Assembly: GCA_028671895.1 (NCBI GenBank)
Contig: CM053810.1
Coordinates: 36,249,501-36,313,500, forward strand
DNA from: Oenanthe sinensis
Lineage: Eukaryota > Streptophyta > Magnoliopsida > Apiales > Apiaceae
Direction of reading: 5' to 3'
Length of the DNA: 64,000 nucleotides
Below, one piece after another: positions 35,240 through 46,500 of this stretch; positions within the stretch are counted from its first letter, which is position 1, and the number at the start of each line of letters is the position of its first letter. The notes below the pieces were generated by a model that worked only from the letters and a program-made list of their open reading frames with translations, did not search any database and was not told the DNA's origin. Position numbers and translations under genes: made by a program.

Positions 35240-36367
35240 ATGGAAATTAAATTTCTAGAACTGAAGCAAGGAGGTATGAGTGTAGCAGAGTACGAGGCCA
35301 AGTTTTCTGAGATGGCCAGGTTTGTGCCAGAATTTGTCAATACTGATGTTAAGAAGGCTAAGAGGTTTCAGCAAGGCCTAAGGCCATGGATTAGAAGTAG
35401 GGTGGCAGTTTTTGAGCTGCAAAGCTTTACTGCAATAGTTCAGAAAGCAATGATCGTGGAAGGAGAAAGTGACATGTCCCAGAAAGAGAAGGATAACAGA
35501 AAAAGAAAGTTTGGTGCTAGGGAAGACAGTCAGGGACATGGTAATTTTAGAAACAAGTTTCATAGAAGGCCAGAAGGTCAGAGAAGTGATTTCCAGCAGA
35601 TCAAGAATGGTAATGATGGAGGAGGGAGACAAAACAATAAAGCTCAAGGTTTCAACCAGCCGAAGGCCATCAGACAGTTTGTTCCTGAATGCAAAATTTG
35701 TGGAAGGAAGCACTCTGGAGTTTGTAATAAGCCCAATATCACCTGCTTCAAATGCAACAGGAAAGGACATTATGCAGCAGAATGCAACAGTCAGAGTCAG
35801 AATCAAAATCAAAAGTCAGGGATCAAATGCTATAAGTGTGGCAAGCTAGGTCATATGGCAAGGGAATGCAAGGAACCTACACAGCCTACCAATGTTCTCC
35901 GAATAGATGGAACTCCGTCTCAATCTTCAGCACATCAATCTAGAGCCAGAACCTTCAACATGACTCAGAAAGAAGCTATTCAGGACGTGGATGTGATATC
36001 AGGTACACTTCCTGTTAACTCAGTGCAAGCTAGTGTATTGATTGATTCAGGAGCTACTAAGTCTTTTGTATCTCAAGATTTTCTTGGTAAATTGCAATGT
36101 GAAGTCCGACCTTTGGATCAAGCCTTAGTTATAGAAGTAGCTAACCAGGCAACGATTCCAGTAAGCCAAGTTTGTCCTAGTTGTGACATTGAAATAGGCA
36201 GTTGTCATTTTCTTGCTAACTTAATACCTTTTAAGTTAGGTGAATTCGATGTAATTCTAGGGATGGATTGGTTGTCAGAATACAAGGCTCAAATAGATTG
36301 TAGGAATAAGAAGTTAAAGTTGAAAACCCTAAAAGGAGAAGAAGTTGAATTTCGAGGTACCCGATAA
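35240..36367 (+). pseudogene. gag-pro: gag C-terminal part and aspartic protease, broken frame
   Basis: The same frame continues for 375 codons. It holds the rest of the capsid (to about residue 80), a basic stretch, then cysteine motifs: CKICGRKHSGVC, CFKCNRKGHYAAEC and CYKCGKLGHMAREC at about residues 150-210. The last two are CCHC zinc knuckles that bind RNA. A retropepsin-like protease follows, with active-site DSGA (LIDSGATKSF, Asp codon at 36044) and a later ILGMDWL motif typical of this clade. A TAA at 36365-36367 interrupts the frame just before the protease-RT linker; the frame again continues downstream without shift. An antisense open frame over this region is a shadow. Confidence 0.88.
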
Positions 36368-39358
36368 GTCAAGAAGTTTTTGAATATTGCTCAGGCAAAG
36401 AGATTCCTGCGTCAAGGATGTGAGGCTTACCTAGCCTATGTTGTAGACACTGAGAAGAAGTCGGTTCAGTTAGAAGATGTTCCTATCGTCAACGAATTTC
36501 CCGACGTATTTCCAGAAGAATTACCAGGCTTACCTTCCGATAGGGAAATAGAATTCTCCATTGATTTAGCTCCAGGCACTGAGCCAGTTTCCAAAGCTCC
36601 GTATAGAATGGCGCCAGTTGAGATGAAAGAATTGGCGAGTCAAATACAAGATCTCTTGGATAAAGGAATTATAAGGCCTAGTGTATCCCCCTGGGGAGCA
36701 CCAGTTCTGTTTGTTAAGAAGAAGGATGGAAGCATGAGGTTGTGCATAGATTACCGAGAATTAAATAAGCTAACCATCAAGAACAAGTACCCGTTGCCGA
36801 GGATCGATGATCTTTTTGACCAGCTGAAAGGAGCCGAATGGTTCTCAAAAGATTTAAGGTCCGGATACCATCAACTCAAGATCAAACCTGAAGATGTATC
36901 TAAAACAGCATTCAGAACAAGGTACGGACACTATGAATTTTTAGTTATGGCTTTTGGATTGACAAATGCCCCAGCAGCGTTTATGGATCTGATGAACAGA
37001 GTCTTTAAGAAATATTTAGACAAGTTTGTGATTGTTTTCATCGACGACATCCTGATATATTCCAAGTCAGAAGAAGAACATGCAGATCATTTGAGAATTG
37101 CTTTAGAGACCTTAAGAAAGGAAAAGTTGTATGCGAAGTTTTCAAAATGTGAATTTTGGTTGAAGGAGGTACAATTCTTAGGTCATGTTGTTAGCAGAGA
37201 AGGCATCAAAGTTGATCCGGCAAAGATAGAAGCAGTGATGAAATGGGAAAGGCCACGGACTCCAACAGAAGTCAGAAGTTTTCTGGGTTTAGCAGGGTAC
37301 TATCGAAGATTTGTTCAAGATTTTTCAAAGATAGCTACCCCTATGACCAAATTGACAAGGAAGAATGAAAAGTTTGTATGGAATGAGAAGTGTGAAGAAA
37401 GTTTTGAAGAGTTAAAGCGGAGACTAGTGTCTGCCCCAGTATTGGTGTTACCAGACGATCAAGGAAATTTTGTCATCTACAGTGACGCTTCACTCAAAGG
37501 CTTGGGATGTGTTCTGATGCAACATGGGAAAGTTATTGCATATGCTTCCAGGCAGTTAAGACCTCATGAATTGAAATATCCTACACATGATCTGGAATTA
37601 GCTGCCATTGTATTTGCACTGAAGATTTGGAGGCACTATTTGTACGGAGAAAAGTGTGAGATTTTTACTGACCATAAGAGTTTGAAGTATATCTTTACTC
37701 AGAAAGAATTGAATATGAGACAGAGAAGATGGTTGGAATTAATCAAAGACTATGACTGCACGATCAACTACCATCCAGGCAAGGCAAATGTTGTAGCAGA
37801 TGCTTTAAGTAGAAAAGAAAGATTGAATATAATGGTTTCGTCAGAAGAATTGATCAAAGAGTTTGAGAAATTGGAAGTAGAGGTATGTGATTCTGATTCA
37901 GTGGAAGAAATGGTGTATACAATGACTTTTCAGCCAGAATTGTTAGAAAAGATCAAGAGATGTCAAGATCAGATGATGAGTCAAGACAGAGCTAAGTTGA
38001 CTGGAGAAGAGTTAAAAAGTCAGAAGGACAGTGAAGGAATCTTTAGGTTTTCCTCACGAATTTGGATCCCCAATGTTCAAGAGCTCAAGAATGAAATCTT
38101 GCATGATGCACATAGTTCAAGATACTCTATTCATCCAGGAAGCACAAAGATGTATAAAGACTTGAAGGAAAATTTTTGGTGGCCCAACATGAAAAGAGAT
38201 GTGGCGGAATGGATCAGTAAATGTTATACGTGCCAGAGAGTCAAAGCTGAACATCAGAGGCCCAGTGGATTGTTGCAACCACTAGAGATTCCAGAATGGA
38301 AATGGGAGAATCTTGCTATGGATTTTGTAGTAGGTCTACCAAGGACTAAAGCTAATCATGATGCTATCTGGGTAATAATAGACAGATTGACCAAGTCAGC
38401 GCACTTTCTACCGATCAACGAAAGATTTTCACTGGACAAGTTGGTTCATTTGTATCTGAAAGAGATTGTGATGCGACATGGTGTTCCTGTATCAATAGTG
38501 TCTGACAGAGACCCGAGATTCAATTCAAGATTTTGGAAGAAGTTTCAAGAATGTTTGGGAACAAAGCTGAATATGAGTACTGCATATCATCCTCAGACAG
38601 ATGGCCAGAGTGAAAGGACAATCCAAACCATTGAAGATATGTTAAGAGTTTGTGCCTTAGATTTTGAAGGAAGTTGGGACGAGCATCTACCGTTGGTGGA
38701 GTTTTCATATAATAACAGTTATCATGCTAGTATTGGGATGCCCCCGTATGAAGCTTTGTATGGAAGAAAATGCAGATCACCAGTGTGTTGGGATGAAGTT
38801 GGTGAGCGTAAGATTTTAGGCCCAGAGCTTGTGCAACAAACTAAAGAAAAGATTGAGTTGATTCAGAAAAGATTGTTAGCTGCTCAAGATAGACAAAAGA
38901 AGTATGCTGACCAGTCAAGGAAAGATATGAATTTTGAAGAAGGTGACCAAGTGTTGTTAAAGATTTCTCCGTGGAAAGGTGTGAGTAGATTTGGCAAGAG
39001 AGGAAAGCTTAATCCCAGATATATAGGACCTTTTGAAGTTTTGAAACAAGTTGGGAAAGTTGCATATGAATTGGCTCTACCACCGCAGATGCAGCACATT
39101 CACAATGTTTTTCACGTGTCTATGCTTCGAAAGTATAATCCTGACATGAGTCATGTGATAGAATATGAACCCTTGGAGATTCAACCTGACTTGTCCTATG
39201 TAGAACAGCCTGTAGAGATTCAGGATCGTAAGGATAAAGTTTTAAGGAATAAGTCTGTTAGGCTTGTAAAGGTTTTGTGGAGAAACCCTCGAGTTGAGGA
39301 ATCCACCTGGGAACTTGAGAGTGAAATGCTCGAGAAGTATCCCTATTTGTTTACTTAG
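36368..39358 (+). CDS. pol: Pol: reverse transcriptase, RNase H, integrase, chromodomain
   Basis: This is the continuation of the polyprotein frame after the TAA, open to TAG at 39356-39358. Numbering from codon 36380, RT spans about 60-290 with the [10 protein letters not shown] catalytic motif near 219. RNase H spans about 355-480 ([15 protein letters not shown] end). The integrase has an HHCC zinc domain (H-H near 574, CYTCQ) and a DDE core, with D in LAMDFVVG near 647, D in VSDRDPRF near 706 and E in GQSERT near 743. The GPF-like region leads to a C-terminal chromodomain (about 940-990: [27 protein letters not shown]). Catalytic motifs are intact. There is no good ATG at the start, as expected for part of a polyprotein. 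Chromovirus integrase chromodomains are known to guide insertion into heterochromatin, consistent with this site. Confidence 0.93.
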   Translation, partial: VKKFLNIAQAKRFLRQGCEAYLAYVVDTEKKSVQLEDVPIVNEFPDVFPEELPGLPSDREIEFSIDLAPGTEPVSKAPYRMAPVEMKELASQIQDLLDKGIIRPSVSPWGAPVLFVKKKDGSMRLCIDYRELNKLTIKNKYPLPRIDDLFDQLKGAEWFSKDLRSGYHQLKIKPEDVSKTAFRTRYGHYEFLVMAFGLTNAPAAFMDLMNRVFKKYLDKFVIVFIDDILIYSKSEEEHADHLRIALETLRKEKLYAKFSKCEFWLKEVQFLGHVVSREGIKVDPAKIEAVMKWERPRTPTEVRSFLGLAGYYRRFVQDFSKIATPMTKLTRKNEKFVWNEKCEESFEELKRRLVSAPVLVLPDDQGNFVIYSDASLKGLGCVLMQHGKVIAYASRQLRPHELKYPTHDLELAAIVFALKIWRHYLYGEKCEIFTDHKSLKYIFTQKELNMRQRRWLELIKDYDCTINYHPGKANVVADALSRKERLNIMVSSEELIKEFEKLEVEVCDSDSVEEMVYTMTFQPELLEKIKRCQDQMMSQDRAKLTGEELKSQKDSEGIFRFSSRIWIPNVQELKNEILHDAHSSRYSIHPGSTKMYKDLKENFWWPNMKRDVAEWISKCYTCQRVKAEHQRPSGLLQPLEIPEWKWENLAMDFVVGLPRTKANHDAIWVIIDRLTKSAHFLPINERFSLDKLVHLYLKEIVMRHGVPVSIVSDRDPRFNSRFWKKFQECLGTKLNMSTAYHPQTDGQSERTIQTIEDMLRVCALDFEGSWDEHLPLVEFSYNNSYHASIGMPPYEALYGRKCRSPVCWDEVGERKILGPELVQQTKEKIELIQKRLLAAQDRQKKYADQSRKDMNFEEGDQVLLKISPWKGVSRFGKRGKLNPRYIGPFEVLKQVGKVAYELALPPQMQHIHNVFHVSMLRKYNPDMSHVIEYEPLEIQPDLSYVEQPVEIQDRKDKVLRNKSVRLVKVLWRNPRVEESTWELESEMLEKYPYLFT

Positions 39359-39384
39359 GCTGATTCTGAGGACAGAATCTTTTT

Positions 39385-39397
39385 AAGGGGGGGAGAA
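39385..39397 (+). other. Polypurine tract of gypsy element
   Basis: The purine run aagggggggagaa directly precedes the TG of the 3' LTR at 39398. It primes plus-strand DNA synthesis. Confidence 0.93.
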
Positions 39398-42300
39398 TGT
39401 AACGATCGAGGTAATTAAATCTATTTGAATAATATGAGGTATATGATTTATGTGTTTTAATGTGTTAAGATATGATATGTGGTGATTTTATATGTCCAGT
39501 TGACTGTCTGTTTGACTGTATTATGCTTAACTGATTTAATTAAGTGATTAATTGATTTTTCATGCTTAATTGAGTAACTGTTTGATTTTTATAAAATTAT
39601 TGGTGTGTCCAATAATTATGAAATTTTATATGTAGCTCCTATGTGATTTTAGAGACTTTCTAAAAATGGTGATGTATTTAATTCAAGTCCCAGTGATTTT
39701 ATATAAATCTTTTACTCCTGTTTTATTCTAGAGATATTACTCTTCTAAATTCCATATTTAATTATTGGAATGTCCAAAAATCATGAAACCTGTTCCAAAA
39801 TGTTTCTTAAATATTTTGAGACTTGTGAAAAATAGAAGTTTATTTTATTTGAGCCCAAAATTATTTTTAATGATTTTTCTACTCTTATTTCCTATTTCTG
39901 CACTAAAACTTCAAAGATTTTTAATTAATTCTTTATTCATCAGAAAAATATTTCAAAAATATGGGGAGGCTTATAAATTCATGATCTTTATTTGAAAAAT
40001 ATAAAAGTTATTTTTGTACTCTGTTTCTATCAAAATTCGAATTATAAATCGTTTTTAATTCAGAAATTGGGGTTGTGAAATTACTAAACTGCCCTTGCTT
40101 TTATCAAACCCAGCAGTCCCCTATTTCTTTCCCCATTTCTGCCATTCTAGTTCAGGTCGTGTGCTCTCTCGTCTCTATGGCGATTTTTCTTGTTCCTCTT
40201 GTTTTTCATCACTTTGTTGATGAATCATGCCTAGTTTTTGATTCTCTTGCTAGTACTTGAGCTAGTTTGGCATGTATCGGTTGTTTTGAGCTTTGCATGC
40301 ATATATGTTTATGTGCCGTGTATGTATATATAGTTATTCTTGCATGCAACAGCTTTCATGAGTTGATTCTACTGATTTATGCTAGTTGGCTGCCTTAAAT
40401 TGATTTGGTGAAGCTTTCGATTTGGAAGCCCGATTCCGGGCACCGTCGAACGGTTTTGCCCCGGCAATGACCTTGAGGAGCCGGTGTTTGCAAGGCTATG
40501 ATGTTCTTGAGCCTACTTGTTGTCTAAATTACTCATATTTATCAATTAATTGGGTTGCATGTCGAATTAGCTGCTGCATGACAATTCTCCGGCCATGATT
40601 TTTAATTTCCGTCCACTAGCTTCGGTTGTTTTGATGTAGTAATTACCGACTTGGTTATGTTGTGAAATGTTTTAGATGCAAATTGGACTTAACTAGTTAC
40701 TGTGCAGTTTGTTGATAACCTGTTAAATTGCGTGATTAGTTTTCTAATTTTCCATATTTATAATCGAATTTTTCCGGCCAACTTGTTATTTGCCGATTAG
40801 TAACAATTATATGTATGCTTAATTGTAGATGCTAAGCTTGGTTATGAGATGAAAATAAGTTATGCAGTCGTAAATCGATTTAATTGAGGTGTAATAGCCG
40901 ATTGCTAATTAATATTTTTTTTAGTTTTAATTTCGAATATATATGTATATTAATTTATATTCGAAGATTTGATTATATGTGAGCATTTGATGGAGTTGAT
41001 GTTATTTGTTAAGTCCTAATAAGAATTAGTTAGGATGTGCATTTTAAGGAATACTTGAGTTGGTTATGTGCCTATATTCAAAATTTTCGAATATACATGT
41101 ATACATATATATTATATTCGAATTATATAAGTGAATGATAATTGAAGATTTAATCCTTGTAACTTGTATGGGCACGATTTTATGTGACTAAGATTGGGTA
41201 TGATATATGATTGTCTGATTATGCATAATTGACATTGAATGATTGTTTGGGTCGGTTGTATTCCGACGGACAGCTCCGATTACAGGGGAAGTGCTGCCAA
41301 AATTTTCTAAAACTAAAACAACTTTGTAAAGCATTATTGGCACACCACTTCTGTATAGGAATGACTATCAGTCAGGAATATTGTAGATGATCTAATTGTC
41401 TAGGTGATACTTGTTTTCCAGTATAGAAGTGATTGAATAGTAGAATATGTCTACTATGCATTATATATGTGTGTTAAAGGGTTACAGTTAACGAAAGGGT
41501 AGAATAGTTAGACGTTATTGAGAACGTCGAGAGTATAAGAGATACTGAAATAGTATTATTTTTATGTAGCTACGAAGGATATTGAGGTGAAGGACAAGGG
41601 AAAAGCTAAAGTAGAGAGTTAGTGTCTGGTGTAGACGATCTACCTGTTCCACAGCTGTAGCATTCTTTGTTTGAGGCAAGTAACTACTGCCTAATCTCTT
41701 TTAAATTAAGCACTGTTTTATAAACTGCTTTATAACCCTGCAACTGTATTATCTTATCTCAACTGTTTTAAATTACAGCCTGCTTTACTTTAATTGATTT
41801 ACTTAAACTGCAACCTTATACCAGTGTTAATTGCACTTTAAACTTTCAATCCCTGAACTACTATTGGCAACTTATAAACTAGTTTTACAAATCTTAAACC
41901 AGTGATCTTGAGCTGTGATTTATGCTACCACCACTTCTTAACAATAATTGCTTAAACCTAAACCTTAAAAGAACCCTGTTATTTAAGCCTAACTGTTATC
42001 CTGAGTAAATGTTTTACACCTGTTTTCAAAAACAACTGTTATACTTATGGATTGACCCTGCACCTTGACTTCATAACTTTAACTTGTTTTAAATTTCCAG
42101 TTCATGATTTCAGCTTACCCTATTACAACAGAAACTTGTTTAAGACTTATCTTGGAATAAACTTTACCTCTGTCTAATGATCTTTAAAAATGGATTTAAA
42201 TATGGAATCCGACTTTCAAGAAGTCTTTTTCATCAAATGATTTGGTAACTTTAAAAAGAAAGGTTTTGGTTATTATAGGAATTCCGATCAAAATGGTTTC

Positions 42301-43518
42301 TGCGGATTCCTATAGGTTGGAGGCGTAAGAGGCCGAGTGACGCCGGTCCAGCACTTTTTATGTGTAGACTATAATGAGATAGTCAATGGCTATAATGAGA
42401 TAGCCCAAGGCCAATGGCAATAAGTGCCTTTATGAGTACTCCTTATGTCCAGAGGGACTTTAGTCCGTTATGGGGACTTTACGTGGCTGATCACCCGTAT
42501 TGTCTGGCGTTATGAGAAAACTTCAACCAAAATGATTGTTTTAAACAGAAAAGGTCCTAATGAGAGGACAGTTTTATAAATGTTTTGAAAATTAAAGGTC
42601 TTAATGAAAGGACAATTTTATAGATGATTTTAAAAGCAAGGTCCTAATGAGAGGACAGTTTTATAAAATGTTTTGAAAGAATCAATCCTAAGGAAAAGAT
42701 AGTTTTATATAAATGGACTTTGAAATGATTAATAATGAAAAATTGAAATGCCCTGTTATATCATGCCCTTTTTCAGCTTAAACTGTCAGTCCTATCTTGA
42801 CTTCACCTTGTTTCAATTGTTATACATTATTTTCCTGTTATCCAGCTAACCCTGCAGATTACTCTTATACTTCCACCTGGTTATTACTTTCCAGCTTCTT
42901 GTTTATTCTGTACCAGTTATTGAAATTGTTTAACCCTGCCAGCAGTTTTATAAAAGAAAGTTTTGCGAGTAATGATTACCCTGACTAGTATGTTAATTAC
43001 AATTTTGGGACAATGAGGTCCAGAAATGATTTAAAGCATGGTTTTGAGAAAAGTCTTTTAAATTATGTATAAGCCTGTAGAACTGTTTTTAACCAGTATG
43101 TTTACTCGCTGAGCTTTTGTAGCTCATTCTTTTATTTTCTAACATCTACAGCTTTTGAGAATCATGGTCCGTATTAAGCAGACTGCTCGGAAGAATATGT
43201 CCTACATGAACTTTGCTAGGCTGGCTGAGAGGGAACAGGTAGGATCGAGGCAGAGTTGGAAGGAAAAGACTTTGTTTAGTCTTGTACTTTAGTAGTAGAT
43301 CTTGAGATGTTTCAGGAGTTGTAATATTATTTTTGTTGCTGTAAATTTAAATATAAATGAATGTAGTAGTGTGCTTGTTTCATACCATTACCTTGAAAGA
43401 TCCAGGTTAGTAGTCGGGGTCATATTTATGCGTATTTTCTATTATTGTTATTTAGGGTGCATGCATATAGAGTGTCAGTGACGCCCCGATCTAGACCCCG
43501 GGTCGGGAGGGCGCCACA
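39398..43518 (+). repeat. 3' LTR of gypsy element
   Basis: The 4121-bp copy of the 5' LTR ends in gggcgccaca at 43518. Differences I found from the left copy are one 1-bp deletion (near 39570) and about ten substitutions (for example near 39527, 39969-39979, 40122, 41564, 42566, 42601, 42698 and 42825). The hairpin series lies near 41510-43021, and the H3-like exon at 43164-43238 with its GT donor at 43239. Confidence 0.95.
43164..43238 (+). CDS. Second copy of H3-tail-like exon, in 3' LTR
   Basis: This copy is identical to 33408-33482: ATG, the VRIKQTARKN peptide, and a CAG/GTAGG donor. No second exon follows here; the flank is satellite. A transcript started in this LTR could carry the exon outward and splice it to any downstream acceptor. 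This is inferred from position only. Confidence 0.45.
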
Positions 43519-43523
43519 ATTTC
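43519..43523. other. Target-site duplication, right copy (gypsy element)
   Basis: The bases atttc follow the terminal CA of the right LTR and match 29636-29640. Confidence 0.95.
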
Positions 43524-46500
43524 CATGTTCAAATGAGCAAAGAATGATCCTATAAGAGTTTACAAGTTGTTTACATGGTCAAACATGTCAAGAATGAAGG
43601 TACAAGTTGTGTCCAAGTTCGAACGAGTCAAGAATGAATTCTCAAGTTGTTACAGATTGTTTTCATGTTAAAATGAGCCAAGAATGATCCAATAAGAGTT
43701 TACAAGTTTCCATGTTCGAACGATGCAAGAATGAAGTCTCAAGTTGTTACGGAATATTTTCATTTTCAAATGAGCCAAGAATGATCCTATAAGAGCTTAC
43801 AAGTTGTTTCCAAGTTTGAACGAGTCAAGAATGAAGTCCCAAGTAATTATAGAATGTTTTCATCTTTAAATGAGCCAAGAATTATCCTACAAGAATTTAC
43901 AAGTTGTTTCCATGATCAAACGAGTCAAAAACGAAGCTAAAAGTTGTTTCCCAGTGGGAACGAGTCAAAAATGAAGTCTCAAGTTGTTAATGATTGTTTT
44001 CATATTCAAATGGGCCAAGAATGATCCTACAAGAGCTTACAAGTTGTTTCCATGGTCAAAAATGTCAAGAATGAAGGTTCAAGTTGTTTCCAAGTTCGAA
44101 CGAGTCAAGAATGAATTCTCAAGTTGTTACGGATTGTTTTCATATTCAAATGAGCCAAGAATGATCCAATAAGAGTTTACAAGTTGTTTACATGGTCAAA
44201 CATGTCAAGAAAGAAGGTACAAGTTGTGTCCAAGTTCGAACGAGTCAAGAATGAATTCTCAAGTTGTTACGGATTGTTTTCATATTCAAATGAGCCAAGA
44301 ATGATCCTATAAGAGTTTACAAGTTGTTTCCATGGTCAAACATGTCAAGAATGAAGGTTCATGTTGTTTCCAAGTTCGAACGAGGCAAGAATGAATTCTC
44401 AAGTTGTTACGGATTATTTCCATGTTCAAATGAGCAAAGAATGATCATATAAGAGTTTACAAGTTGTTTACATGGTCAAACATGTCAAGAATGAAGGTAC
44501 AAGTTGTGTCCAAGTTCGAACGAGTCAAGAATGAATTCTCAAGTTGTTACGGATTGTTTTCATATTCAAATGAGCCAAGAATGATCCTATAAGAGTTTAC
44601 AATTTGTTTACATGGTCAAACATGTCAAGAAAGAAGGTACAAGTTGTGTCCAACTTCGAACGAGTCAAGAATGAAGTCTCCAGTTTTTACGGAATATTTT
44701 CATGTTCAAATGAGCCAAGAATGATCCTACAAGAGTTTACAAGTTGTTTCCATGGTCAAACATGTCAAGAATGAAGGTTCATGTTGTTTCCAAGTTCGAA
44801 CGAGGCAAGAATGAATTCTCAAGTTGTTACGGATTATTTCCATGTTCAAATGAGCAAAGAATGATCATATAAGAGTTTACAAGTTGTTTACATGGTCAAA
44901 CATGTGAAGAATGAAGGTACAAGTTGTGTCCAAGTTCGAACGAGTCAAGAATGAATTCCCAAGTTGTTACGGATTGTTTTCATGTTAAAATGAGCCAAGA
45001 ATGATCCAATAAGAGTTTACAAGTTTCCATGTTCGAACGATGCAAGAATGAAGTCTCAAGTTGTTACGGAATATTTTCATTTTCAAATGAGCCAAGAATG
45101 ATCCTATAAGAGCTTACAAGTTGTTTCCAAGTTTGAACAAGTCAAGAATGAAGTCCCAAGTAGTTATAGAATGTTTTCATCTTCAAATGAGCCAAGAATT
45201 ATCCTACAAGAATTTACAAGTTTTTTCCATGATCAAACGAGTCAAAAATGAAGCTAAAAGTTGTTTCCCGGTGGGAACGAGTCAAAAATGAAGTCTCAAG
45301 TTGTTAATGATTGTTTTCATATTCAAATGAGCCAAGAATGATCCTATAAGAGCTTACAAGTTGTTTCCATGGTCAAAAATGTCAAGAATGAAGGTTCAAG
45401 TTGTTTCCAAGTTCGAACGAGTCAAGAATGAATTCTCAAGTTGGTACGGATTGTTTTCATATTCAAATGAGCCAAGAATGATCGAATAAGAGTTTACAAG
45501 TTGTTTACATGGTCAAACATGTCAAGAATGAAGGTACAAGTTGTGTCCAAGTTCGAACGAGGCAAAAATGAATTCTCAAGTTGTTACGGATTATTTCCAT
45601 GTTCAAATGAGCAAAGAATGATCCTATTAGAGTTTACAAGTTGTTTACATGGTCAAACATGTCAAGAATGAAGGTACAAGTTGTGTCCAAGTTCGAACGA
45701 GTCAAGAATGAATTCTCAAGTTGTTACGGATTGTTTTCATATTTAAATGAGCCAAAAATGATCCTATAAGAGTTTACAAGTTATTTCCATGGTCAAACAT
45801 GTCAAGAAAGAAGGTACAAGTTGTGTCCAAGTTCGAACAAGTCAAGAATGAAGTCTCCAGTTATTACGGAATATTTTCATGTTCAAATGAGCCAAGAATG
45901 ATCCTACAAGAGTTTACAAGTTGTTTCCATGGTCAAACATGTCAAGAATGAAGGTTCATGTTGTTTCCAAGTTCGAACGAGGCAAGAATGAATTCTCAAG
46001 TTGTTACGGATTATTTCCATGTTCAAATGAGCAAAGAATGATCCTATAAGAGTTTACATGTTGTTCACATGGTCAAACATGTCAAGAATGAAAGTACAAG
46101 TTGTGTCCAAGTTCGAACGAGTCAAGAATGAATTCTCAAGTTGTTACGGATTGTTTTCATGTTAAAATGAGCCAAGAATGATCCAATAAGAGTTTACAAG
46201 TTTCCATGTTCGAACTATGCAAGAATGAAGTCTCAAGTTGTTACGGAATATTTTCATTTTCAAATGAACCAAGAATGATCCTATAAGAGCTTACAAGTTG
46301 TTTCCAAGTTTGAACGAGTCAAGAATGAAGTCCCAAGTAGTTATAGAATGTTTTCATCTTCAAATGAGCCAAGAATTATCCTACAAGAATTTACAAGTTG
46401 TTTCCATGATCAAACGAGTCAAAAACGAAGCTAAAAGTTGTTTCCAAGTGGGAACGAGTCAAAAATGAAGTCTCAAGTTGTTAATGATTGTTTTCATATT

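Larger units (their letters stand above)
29641..43518 (+). mobile_element. Ty3/gypsy chromovirus, Tekay/Del-like, full length
   Basis: This is a complete element of 13,878 bp with TG...CA ended LTRs of 4122 and 4121 bp, a tRNA-iMet primer site, gag, protease, RT, RNase H, integrase, C-terminal chromodomain and polypurine tract, flanked by a 5-bp target duplication. Order RT-RNase H-integrase defines Ty3/gypsy. The chromodomain after the integrase defines a chromovirus, and the long LTRs and integrase tail resemble the Tekay/Del clade (family assignment from memory, not from a tree). I counted about 10 substitutions and one 1-bp indel between the LTRs (about 0.25%), so insertion is recent. The polyprotein frame has two premature stops. 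An extra accessory gene lies upstream of gag. Confidence 0.95.

Noticed and set aside
35378..35812. Antisense frame of 144 codons over gag
   Set aside because: It is a shadow of the sense gag frame, which has zinc knuckles. The same applies to other antisense frames over pol and gag of both elements.
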